This document shows positions 33,872 to 42,186 of a stretch of 47,304 nt of DNA, one piece after another. Origin of the DNA: Methylocystaceae bacterium (lineage in GTDB: Bacteria > Pseudomonadota > Alphaproteobacteria > Rhizobiales > Beijerinckiaceae); the NCBI GenBank assembly GCA_014190435.1, contig BJGJ01000013.1, forward strand, positions 1 to 47,304, in the 5' to 3' direction. Numbering within the stretch: position 1 is the first letter of the stretch; every line of letters starts with the position of its first letter. Under the pieces are notes generated by a model. That model did no database searches and was not told the DNA's origin. It saw only the letters and a list, made by a program, of their open reading frames with translations. A program made the position numbers and the translations under genes.

Positions 33872-35161
33872 TTACCGTTTTTTTCCAGCCTCGATTACAT
33901 CTTCTACAGTATGGAGGCCTGGTTTTGGAGAATTGACCAATACCGCCATATTGCCGGGCGCGTGTTCATTCTTCCACATTTTGGTATGCGCTGAGGGAAT
34001 GTCCCCCCAACTAAACACCTCTGACATACAGGGATCAACGCGACGATCCAGGACAAATTGATTAGCAGCGACGGCTTGCTTCAAATGCGCAAAATGCGAG
34101 CCTTGGATGCGCTTTTGACGCATCCAGACATAGCGGGCGTCAAAAGTTAGGTTGAAGCCAGTTGTTCCTGCGCAAAAGACAACCATGCCGCCGCGTTTAA
34201 CAACTAGGGCTGAGGCTGGGAAGGTGGATTCACCGGGATGTTCGAAAACGATGTCAACATCTTTTTTGCCGGTAATATCCCAAATTGCCTTACCGAATTT
34301 TCTAGCTTCTTTGGTCCATTCAACAAATTCAGGAGAATTAACTTTTGGTAGTTGGCCCCAACAGTTAAATTCTTTGCGGTTAATGACGCCTTTTGCCCCC
34401 AATGACATGACATAGTCGCGTTTAGTTTCATCGGAAATAACGCCAATGGCGTTAGCACCAGAGGCGGCGCAAAGCTGCACGCCGAAAACGCCTAGTCCGC
34501 CAGAGGCACCCCAGATAAGGACATTATGCCCGGGCTTGAGTTGGTGGGGTTCATGACCAAACAGCATTCGATAGGCTGTCGCCAAAGTTAGCGTGTAACA
34601 GGCGGACTCTTCCCAAGACAGATGTTTAGGACGCGCCATGAGCTGGCGATCTTGCGCCCGACAAAATTGCGCGAAGGAGCCGTCTGGCGTCTCATAGCCC
34701 CAGATACGCTGGGAGGTGGAGAACATAGGATCGCCGCCATTACACTCTTCATCATCGCCATCATCTTGATTGCAATGAATAATCACCTCATCGCCAACTT
34801 TCCACCGTTTAACTTTTGATCCCACTGCCCATACAATGCCAGAGGCGTCGGATCCGGCTATATGGAAAGGGTTTTTATGCACGTTAAACATGGAGACGGG
34901 TTCGCCTAGCGACGCCCAAACGCCATTATAGTTAACGCCTGCGGCCATCACGAGTACGAGCACATCGTGACTGTCGAGCGTCCATGTAGGCACAACCTCC
35001 ACTTGCATGGCGGTTTCAGGAGGACCCTGGCGCTCTTTGCGGATCGCCCAAGCGTACATATTTTTTGGCACGTGGCCCAGTGGCGGGATTTCTCCTAATT
35101 CGTATAGGTCCTTGTGGTCGGTCACTGTCAGCTCCCCGGCTGCGGAATATATTGACGCCAT
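33872..35161 (-). CDS. ccr: Crotonyl-CoA carboxylase/reductase
   Basis: 429 aa, typical length. It belongs to the MDR superfamily but carries the Ccr-specific pattern: MYAWAIRKERQGPPETAMQVEVV, MAAGVNYNGVWASLGEP (CO2-site Asn region), RIWGYETPDGSFAQF, LTLATAYRMLFGH, the NADPH fold WGASGGLGVFGVQLC, and RIQGSHFAHLKQA, whose His lies in the CO2-binding pocket. It reductively carboxylates crotonyl-CoA to (2S)-ethylmalonyl-CoA, the key step of the ethylmalonyl-CoA pathway for acetyl-CoA assimilation without isocitrate lyase. It is divergent from ecm (205 bp between starts) and upstream of mcd. Confidence 0.96.
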   Translation of the reverse strand: MASIYSAAGELTVTDHKDLYELGEIPPLGHVPKNMYAWAIRKERQGPPETAMQVEVVPTWTLDSHDVLVLVMAAGVNYNGVWASLGEPVSMFNVHKNPFHIAGSDASGIVWAVGSKVKRWKVGDEVIIHCNQDDGDDEECNGGDPMFSTSQRIWGYETPDGSFAQFCRAQDRQLMARPKHLSWEESACYTLTLATAYRMLFGHEPHQLKPGHNVLIWGASGGLGVFGVQLCAASGANAIGVISDETKRDYVMSLGAKGVINRKEFNCWGQLPKVNSPEFVEWTKEARKFGKAIWDITGKKDVDIVFEHPGESTFPASALVVKRGGMVVFCAGTTGFNLTFDARYVWMRQKRIQGSHFAHLKQAVAANQFVLDRRVDPCMSEVFSWGDIPSAHTKMWKNEHAPGNMAVLVNSPKPGLHTVEDVIEAGKKR

Positions 35162-35286
35162 TAAAATTCGCCCGAGCTTATAATACGGTGAGTGGTGCCG
35201 CGAATAGCCCCAAAATTTCCATGCCTTGGCAGGCTTTGTCTATGATGCTTTAGACGCATGCGCTTTTGAGCCAATTGAATCGACGC

Positions 35287-35335
35287 ATGACCCTGCTGTG
35301 GCGCTTAAGCCGGCACCTTGTCAAAACAGGGTCAT
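35287..35335. repeat. Inverted repeat in the ecm leader
   Basis: ATGACCCTG (35287-35295) and CAGGGTCAT (35327-35335) are perfect 9-nt arms separated by 31 nt, with GC pairs extending one side after a single mismatch. It lies 32 nt before the ecm start and inside the ccr-ecm divergent region. It could be an operator with separated half-sites or a long-loop RNA hairpin. Confidence 0.5.
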
Positions 35336-35366
35336 ATGCTATCGCAGCCGCTGGAGGACGCGCCTG

Positions 35367-37343
35367 ATGACCGATATGTCTGCCCCACGCCGCGATAAAG
35401 CCTGGATGTTTCGTACTTATGCTGGCCATTCGACGGCAGCGGAGTCCAATCGTCTTTATCGGCGTAATCTAGCGAAAGGCCAGACAGGGCTTTCAATTGC
35501 TTTCGATTTGCCGACACAGACAGGCTATGACAGCGACCATATCCTCTCTCGCGGCGAAGTTGGCAAGGTTGGCGTCCCTGTTTCACATTTGGGGGATATG
35601 CGCACGCTCTTTGAGGCCATTCCTTTAGGAGAAATGAATACGTCGATGACGATTAACGCGACAGCTGTTTGGCTGATGGCGTTGTACATCGCGACGGCTG
35701 AAGAGCAAGGCGCGCCAAGGTCTAGACTGCAAGGCACTACTCAAAACGATATCATCAAGGAATATCTTTCGCGCGGCTCTTATGTGTTTCCGCCAACGCA
35801 ATCGCTCCGTCTAACACAAGATCTGATTTTGTTTACGACAAAAGAGGCGCCGAAATTTAATCCGATGAATGTTTGCTCTTATCATTTACAAGAAGCAGGC
35901 GCGACGCCCTCTCAGGAACTGGCTTATGCGCTCGCGACGGCAATCGCTATTCTCGATAATGTTAAAAAGTCAGGCGAACTCTCTGAGGCTGACTTTGGCC
36001 AAGTCGTCGGGCGTATTTCATTTTTCGTTAATGCAGGTATGCGTTTTGTCACTGAACTTTGTAAGATGCGCGCCTTTACGGAATTGTGGGAAGAGATCAC
36101 CCGCGAGCGCTATGGGATCAAGGACGAGAAGCTGCGCCGTTTTCGTTATGGCGTTCAGGTTAATTCTTTAGGGCTAACGGAACAGCAGCCAGAAAATAAC
36201 GTCACGCGTATTCTCATTGAGATGTTGGCTGTCGTTTTATCAAAAAATGCTCGCGCCCGTGCTGTGCAGTTGCCTGCTTGGAATGAAGCCTTGGGTCTAC
36301 CGCGTCCATTTGATCAGCAGTGGTCGCTTAGGATGCAACAGATTATGGCTTATGAAACGGATCTTCTTGAGTATGGCGATATCTTTGATGGCTCACCAGA
36401 GATCGCGCGCAAAGTTGCGGCGCTGAAAGAAGAAGCTAAGGCAGAACTTAAAAAAATCGATCAATTAGGCGGCGCCGCGGCAGCTGTCGAAATTGGCTAT
36501 ATGAAATCAAAACTTGTCGAGTCCAATACGGCGCGTCTTGAAGCTATAGAGGCCGGAGAACAAACGGTTGTTGGCGTAAATAAATTCAAAGAAGGCGAGC
36601 CCTCTCCGCTCACATCCGGAGATAGCCAAATTATGGTTGTGCCTGAACATGTAGAAGCCGAGCAAATAGCGCGCTTAAATGCTTGGCGAAATCAACGTGA
36701 CGCAAAAGCCGCGCAAGCAGCGATTGAAGAATTAGCCAGAGCCGCGAAAGAAGGCCGCAATATGGTTGAACCATCGATCGCCGCAGCAAAAGCCGGCGTA
36801 ACGACTGGCGAGTGGGGTAATATTTTACGGGGCGTATTTGGCGAATATCGAGCTCCAACTGGAGTTTCGTCCACTGCGCGTCAGGTTGGCGGGCAGCTAG
36901 ACGCTGTTCGCAGCGAAGTCGAGCGTGTGTCGCAGAAACTTGGCGAGAGAGCAAAATTTCTCGTTGGAAAACCTGGTCTGGACGGCCATTCGAATGGCGC
37001 AGAACAAATTGCCGTCCGGGCGCGAGACGCTGGCTTTGAGGTTATTTATGCTGGCATTCGCTCAACCCCGGCGGAGCTCGTGGATATGGCGAAGAAAGAG
37101 AACGCGCATTGTGTCGGTCTGTCGATTCTTTCTGGATCGCATGTGACTTTAGCGCATGAAGTCATCCGCTTGATGAAAGAGCAAGGTGTAACTGCGCCGC
37201 TTGTTGTCGGAGGGATTATTCCGCCTGCTGATGAAAAGCTCTTGCTTGATTCGGGCGTTGCTGCGGTCTATACGCCAAAAAATTATGATCTAAATAAAAT
37301 CATGACTGATCTGGCGCAGATAATTGAAAAAAGCGTGGCGTAA
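35367..37343 (+). CDS. ecm: Ethylmalonyl-CoA mutase (coenzyme B12-dependent)
   Basis: 658 aa from the ATG at 35367, with GGAGG 8 nt upstream; in-frame ATG at 35226 adds 47 residues of no family likeness. N-terminal catalytic barrel: WMFRTYAGHSTAAESNRLYRRNLAKGQTGLSIAFDLPTQTGYDSDH, NTSMTINATAVWLMALY, NVCSYHLQEAGATPSQELAYAL. The C-terminal B12 domain starts at about residue 530 with GKPGLDGHSNGAEQIAVRARDAGFEVIYAG (DxHxxG), then LSILSGSH and VVGGIIPP. It rearranges ethylmalonyl-CoA to methylsuccinyl-CoA, i.e. between the reactions of Ccr and Mcd encoded alongside. It is distinguished from methylmalonyl-CoA mutase by the Ecm-type N-terminus and this context. The BLUF gene follows after 26 bp. Confidence 0.94.
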   Translation: MTDMSAPRRDKAWMFRTYAGHSTAAESNRLYRRNLAKGQTGLSIAFDLPTQTGYDSDHILSRGEVGKVGVPVSHLGDMRTLFEAIPLGEMNTSMTINATAVWLMALYIATAEEQGAPRSRLQGTTQNDIIKEYLSRGSYVFPPTQSLRLTQDLILFTTKEAPKFNPMNVCSYHLQEAGATPSQELAYALATAIAILDNVKKSGELSEADFGQVVGRISFFVNAGMRFVTELCKMRAFTELWEEITRERYGIKDEKLRRFRYGVQVNSLGLTEQQPENNVTRILIEMLAVVLSKNARARAVQLPAWNEALGLPRPFDQQWSLRMQQIMAYETDLLEYGDIFDGSPEIARKVAALKEEAKAELKKIDQLGGAAAAVEIGYMKSKLVESNTARLEAIEAGEQTVVGVNKFKEGEPSPLTSGDSQIMVVPEHVEAEQIARLNAWRNQRDAKAAQAAIEELARAAKEGRNMVEPSIAAAKAGVTTGEWGNILRGVFGEYRAPTGVSSTARQVGGQLDAVRSEVERVSQKLGERAKFLVGKPGLDGHSNGAEQIAVRARDAGFEVIYAGIRSTPAELVDMAKKENAHCVGLSILSGSHVTLAHEVIRLMKEQGVTAPLVVGGIIPPADEKLLLDSGVAAVYTPKNYDLNKIMTDLAQIIEKSVA

Positions 37344-37369
37344 ATTAAAAGTTGCGCCAGGAGAAAATT

Positions 37370-37777
37370 ATGCTGCAGCTGATTTATTTTAGCACAGCTC
37401 AACTCGGGTTGGATGCGCAAGAGCTCGAAAAGATTCTTGTTTCAGCGATTGCCTATAATCAGAGCAAAGGCGTTACGGGCCTATTATTATTCAATGGCCT
37501 TAATTTTCTTCAAATCCTTGAAGGCGCGCCTGAAGACGTTGACGAACTCTATCGTAAAATCAGCGCTGATCCACGCCATAGCGGCCTCAGATTAATTAGA
37601 CGACAAGAGATTAATGCGCTCAGTTATCCTCAGTGGGGTATGAAGCTCAAAGAAATAAGCGCTGACATGGGAGAGAAAGATCCTCTCCGTTTGGGTCAAG
37701 AGGCAGCAAATGCGCTGATGAATAGTTCAAGTGAAGAGCTAAAGCCAATGTTGAAGGCTTTTCTTACCTTGAATTGA
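37370..37777 (+). CDS. Single-domain BLUF blue-light photoreceptor
   Basis: 135 aa from the ATG at 37370 with AGGAGA 6 nt upstream. The first ~95 residues are a BLUF domain binding FAD: Tyr6 (LIYFSTA), Asn30 (AYNQSKGVTG), Gln48 (NFLQILEG), with Trp89 and Met91 in PQWGMKL, the residues involved in the flavin hydrogen-bond switch. The tail of about 40 residues is helical. Short BLUF proteins signal by protein-protein contact rather than a fused output domain. It starts 26 bp after ecm on the same strand, so it may be co-transcribed with a B12-dependent central-metabolic enzyme. Its partner is unknown. Confidence 0.93.
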   Translation: MLQLIYFSTAQLGLDAQELEKILVSAIAYNQSKGVTGLLLFNGLNFLQILEGAPEDVDELYRKISADPRHSGLRLIRRQEINALSYPQWGMKLKEISADMGEKDPLRLGQEAANALMNSSSEELKPMLKAFLTLN

Positions 37778-37872
37778 CATCTATGGCTTGGGATAGTTTG
37801 CGCTCCATTAACTAAATTCTCTCAAAAGAAATTCAGTAAATTAGGCTGCGAATGCTTTGGATTGGAGATAAA

Positions 37873-38745
37873 ATGGCGACAGCGTGCACAAATGGTCTCG
37901 ACACGGGATTTGTGGAGCTTGGTTATATGAAAGTCGCAGCTCTTGGCGTTGTTCAAGGCATTACAGAGTTGCTGCCAATTTCTTCTACGGCGCATATGCG
38001 CATTGTCCCAACATTGCTAGGATGGAAAGATCCTGGTTCAGCATTTTCCGCAGCCATGCAATTAGCCGCTCTTGCGGCGGTGATCAGCTATTTTTGGAGT
38101 GATATTCGATCGCTTGCTATTGGTTCGATACGGGCGCTGCAGCGTCGTGATTTTAGCGATTGGAGTTTTCGTTTCGTTGTTTGGATCGGTTTAGCGACAG
38201 TGCCGATAGGATTAGCGGGATTGTTGCTTTCCCATACGCTTAATACATGTGGCTCACCATTACGATCTTTGCCAGTCATAGGGGTGTCTTGCATAGCTAT
38301 GGCGGCGCTTTTGGCGATTGCAGAGCTTTATTGCAACCACAAACGATCTTTGGATCATGTAACCTTGACAGATGCTTTGATTGTCGGCTTCGCCCAGGTT
38401 GGCGCTCTGATTCCGGGCGTCTCAAGATCGGGTTCAACCCTAACTGCAGCGCTTTTTCTCGATCTTAAGCGAGAAGAGGCGGCGCGTTTCTCCTTTCTTT
38501 TGGGTTTGCCAGCTATCACGCTCGCTGGACTGAAGGAATTATGGGAGTTACACAAGGCCCATCTTGACGCCCATGGATGGTCGATGCTGGCCGTGGGACT
38601 TATCGTCGCCTCCTTATCAGCCTTTGCTGCAATATGGGGACTCCTCAGGATCCTTGAAAAATTTTCGGCCTGGCCATTTGTCGCTTATCGCGCGTTTATT
38701 GGTCTTTTTCTTTTAATTGGTTTTTATACAGGCTTTTTAGCTTAA
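37873..38745 (+). CDS. uppP: Undecaprenyl-diphosphate phosphatase
   Basis: 290 aa from the ATG at 37873, with GGAG 6 nt upstream; an internal Met at 37927 is the alternative. Polytopic membrane protein with both conserved BacA/UppP motifs: VVQGITELLPISSTAHMRI near the N-terminus and PGVSRSGSTLTAALFLDLKREEAARFSFLLGLPAI in the second half. It dephosphorylates undecaprenyl pyrophosphate to recycle the lipid carrier for peptidoglycan and O-antigen. The gene has its own terminator at 38784-38808. Confidence 0.95.
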   Translation: MATACTNGLDTGFVELGYMKVAALGVVQGITELLPISSTAHMRIVPTLLGWKDPGSAFSAAMQLAALAAVISYFWSDIRSLAIGSIRALQRRDFSDWSFRFVVWIGLATVPIGLAGLLLSHTLNTCGSPLRSLPVIGVSCIAMAALLAIAELYCNHKRSLDHVTLTDALIVGFAQVGALIPGVSRSGSTLTAALFLDLKREEAARFSFLLGLPAITLAGLKELWELHKAHLDAHGWSMLAVGLIVASLSAFAAIWGLLRILEKFSAWPFVAYRAFIGLFLLIGFYTGFLA

Positions 38746-38783
38746 ACATTGAGGAATAAATTAAAATTTTTTGGTCGATGCAG

Positions 38784-38808
38784 TCCCTTTTTGAAGGGAA
38801 TATTTTTT
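38784..38808 (+). terminator. Terminator after uppP
   Basis: TCCCTT/AAGGGA stem (38784-38789 with 38794-38799, 4-nt loop) is followed by ATATTTTTT. It sits 38 nt past the uppP stop, between convergent uppP and ccrM. Confidence 0.7.
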
Positions 38809-38812
38809 GGAA

Positions 38813-39988
<1,176 letters not shown>

Positions 39989-40111
39989 TTACTTGACACC
40001 ACAAACACTACTCACAAGGCAGATGATGTCGTAATGAGGTAAAGGCCGCGTTTAGAGGCTTAAAAATCAAGTGTCCCTTTTTTGAACGTATTTATTAATA
40101 AAAAGAAAATA

Positions 40112-40738
40112 TTATGATTGACGCCGCGTCGCGTCGCGTTTGCGCAAGGGGGCAAAGCTAAAGCGATGAAAGGGCGTCGGACCTAAGCGCTCTAGCGCTT
40201 CTAGATGTCGTTTTGCGCCGTAGCCAACGTTTGTTTCAAAACCATAATCTGGATAGAGAAGTGCTAGCCGACGCATCATGCCGTCGCGCGCAATTTTTGC
40301 GACAATTGAGGCGGCAGCGATAGAAAGCACTGTCGCGTCGCCTTTAATTATGGCGCGCGTAGGACAATCAAGCTTAGGCCTATCCCGGCCGTCTATAAGC
40401 GCAAAAGTTGGCTTGAGAGATAGGCTGGAAATCGCGCGTGTCATTGCTAGGAGAGAAGCTTGACGAATATTAATATGATCGATTTCGGCGGCTGTAACAA
40501 AAGAAATACTAATTGCTTGTGCGGTCTGTATGATGCTTTCAAACGCAGCATCGCGTTGCTTGACAGTTAAGGCTTTTGAGTCTGCAACGCCTAGAGGTAA
40601 ATTCTGTGGGTTCAGAATGACAGCTGCGGCTGTAACTGGACCGGCCAAAGGACCGCGCCCCACTTCATCAACGCCGACAATAGACGAAAATCCTTCCAGT
40701 AGAAGCGCTGTCTCTTGTTGAAAATCTGGCCAATGCAT
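40112..40738 (-). CDS. rnhB: Ribonuclease HII
   Basis: 208 aa from the ATG at 40738; a TTG two codons upstream (40744) is possible. Catalytic motifs of type 2 RNase H are clear: IVGVDEVGRGPLAGPVTAAAVIL, ALIDGRDRPKLDCP (second Asp) and IAAASIVAKIARDGMM (third acidic region). It removes ribonucleotides embedded in DNA and Okazaki-primer RNA. It sits between the LexA-boxed radical SAM gene (82 bp upstream) and ccrM, a gene order conserved in Alphaproteobacteria. Confidence 0.96.
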   Translation of the reverse strand: MHWPDFQQETALLLEGFSSIVGVDEVGRGPLAGPVTAAAVILNPQNLPLGVADSKALTVKQRDAAFESIIQTAQAISISFVTAAEIDHINIRQASLLAMTRAISSLSLKPTFALIDGRDRPKLDCPTRAIIKGDATVLSIAAASIVAKIARDGMMRRLALLYPDYGFETNVGYGAKRHLEALERLGPTPFHRFSFAPLRKRDATRRQS

Positions 40739-40820
40739 TGCCAAGCTCTAAGCCAAGTTAGAGGGTGAGTAGGAAAATACAGTCAATCGCGTAATTAGAG
40801 ATATTACAAAATATAAAATA

Positions 40821-41939
40821 TTAAAACAAACTAAGTTGCTCAGATTTGTGTCGCGGAGGGGTGAATAGATCAGTTCGCAAAGAAACTTTCTGGAAATTTA
40901 ATTTTTTAGTGGCGATTTCAAAGCGTCGGCCAATCATCCAGGCATAAGGACCGGCACCGATTATTCTTTTGCCAAAGGCTGAATCGTAAAGTTTTCCATC
41001 TCGTGTTGATTGGATCAATGAAAGAATGCGCGATGCTTTATCTGGAAAATATTGATTAATCCATTGAGCGAAAAGCGTGCGAAGCTCATAAGGCAAGCGT
41101 AAAAGAATATATCCAGCTTCTTGCGCCCCCACAGCATGAGCGCGTGCGAGAATTTTCTCAATTTCATGGTCGTTAATAGCTGGAATAATTGGCGCTGTCA
41201 TGACGGTTACTGGAACGCCGGCGGCTGTTAATTTTTCAATAACAGTTAGTCTTTGCATTGGCGTAGCGGCGCGCGGCTCCATAAGTCGGGCAAGTTGAGG
41301 ATCAAGCGTTGTTAAGGAGATTGCAACTTTAACAAGCTTTTTTTCCGCCATGGGGGCTAGAAGGTCAAGATCACGAAGAATAAGCGCTGATTTGGTAACG
41401 ATGCCAACGGGATGATTGGCTCGAGAGAGAACTTCAAGGATTGATCGCATGATACGATGGTGTTTTTCAATAGGTTGGTATGGATCAGTATTAGACCCTA
41501 TTACAATAATCTTTGGTGAATAATTTTGCGCAGATAATTCGCGTTCAAGGAGTTGGCCAGCTCCTTCTTTGACAAAGATCTCTGTCTCAAAATCAAGTCC
41601 TGGCGATAGGCCGACATAGGCGTGTGTTGGTCGCGCGAAGCAATAAATACACCCATGCTCGCACCCTCTATAGGGATTAATTGACCGATCAAATCGAATA
41701 TCGGGTGAATCATTCTTTGTGATCAGGCTACGCGGTTTTTCAATATGTGTTTTGGTCTTGAGGGCATCGAGTGTGCCTAACGTTTCCCATCCATCATCAA
41801 TTTCTTCTCTGTAGAGGGAGTCAAATCGTCCACTTTCACGACTTAAGGATCCACGGCCACGACGACGCTGAGGATCAATCAAGGTTGCTGTTGGTGAAGT
41901 TGGTTTGTTTGTTGCGTCTAAGCTCAGCATTTGCGCCAT
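40821..41939 (-). CDS. PA0069-family radical SAM protein (SplB-like)
   Basis: 372 aa from the ATG at 41939, with GGAGGA 7 nt upstream; an in-frame start at 42011 is less likely. The radical SAM triad is CxxxCxxC in RGCEHGCIYCFARPTHAYVGLSPGLDF, followed by IVIGSNTDPYQPIEKHH and VAISLTTLDPQLARLMEPRAATPMQRL. The family resembles spore photoproduct lyase, but its reaction and substrate are not established. Two perfect GAAC-N7-GAAC boxes lie over a candidate promoter upstream (42067-42117), so LexA control is likely. rnhB and ccrM follow on the same strand, also DNA-metabolism genes. This context suggests a DNA damage role. Confidence 0.93.
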   Translation of the reverse strand: MAQMLSLDATNKPTSPTATLIDPQRRRGRGSLSRESGRFDSLYREEIDDGWETLGTLDALKTKTHIEKPRSLITKNDSPDIRFDRSINPYRGCEHGCIYCFARPTHAYVGLSPGLDFETEIFVKEGAGQLLERELSAQNYSPKIIVIGSNTDPYQPIEKHHRIMRSILEVLSRANHPVGIVTKSALILRDLDLLAPMAEKKLVKVAISLTTLDPQLARLMEPRAATPMQRLTVIEKLTAAGVPVTVMTAPIIPAINDHEIEKILARAHAVGAQEAGYILLRLPYELRTLFAQWINQYFPDKASRILSLIQSTRDGKLYDSAFGKRIIGAGPYAWMIGRRFEIATKKLNFQKVSLRTDLFTPPRHKSEQLSLF

Positions 41940-42066
41940 GCCGATGTCCTCCAAAATCGGATGGGGGAGGCAGCGCAAATGCGCTCTCTCCCCCAAAATT
42001 ATTTTACGCAACGCTGACCAAAACGCGCGTCATGAGGGGACCTAAAGGACAGGCAAAAAATGACCT

Positions 42067-42081
42067 GAACATAAGGCGAAC
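42067..42081. promoter_or_regulatory. LexA-type SOS box, distal of two
   Basis: GAAC-ATAAGGC-GAAC, an exact GAAC-N7-GAAC direct repeat (GTTC-N7-GTTC on the other strand), the alphaproteobacterial LexA consensus. It is separated by 3 nt from the second box. Confidence 0.8.
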
Positions 42082-42084
42082 AAA

Positions 42085-42099
42085 GAACATTAGTAGAAC
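42085..42099. promoter_or_regulatory. LexA-type SOS box, over the -10 element
   Basis: GAAC-ATTAGTA-GAAC, a second exact GAAC-N7-GAAC. It covers the candidate -10 (minus-strand TACTAA, 42090-42095) of the radical SAM gene, the usual position for repression. Confidence 0.85.
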
Positions 42100-42117
42100 A
42101 TTTTGCACGCGCGTCAA
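42090..42117 (-). promoter_or_regulatory. Candidate promoter of the radical SAM gene
   Basis: On the minus strand: TTGACG (42117-42112), 16-nt spacer, TACTAA (42095-42090). It gives a leader of about 145 nt before the ATG at 41939 and overlaps the proximal LexA box. Confidence 0.5.
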
Positions 42118-42164
42118 GAGGCCCAATTAAAATTGGCTGGGCGCGAGCGTGTTTATGGTTTCAA

Positions 42165-42185
42165 CTCAGCGCCATGCGCGCTGAG
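42165..42185 (-). terminator. Hairpin right after the homospermidine synthase stop
   Basis: Perfect 8-bp stem CTCAGCGC/GCGCTGAG (42165-42172 with 42178-42185, 5-nt loop) starts 1-2 nt past the stop. On the minus strand it is followed by TTGAAACC, not a U-tract, so it may act as an RNA 3' stabiliser or weak terminator. Confidence 0.5.
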
Positions 42186-42186
42186 C

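Noticed and set aside
35162-35366. Cobalamin riboswitch upstream of ecm
   Set aside because: No B12-box-like conserved sequence is visible; only the inverted repeat was found.
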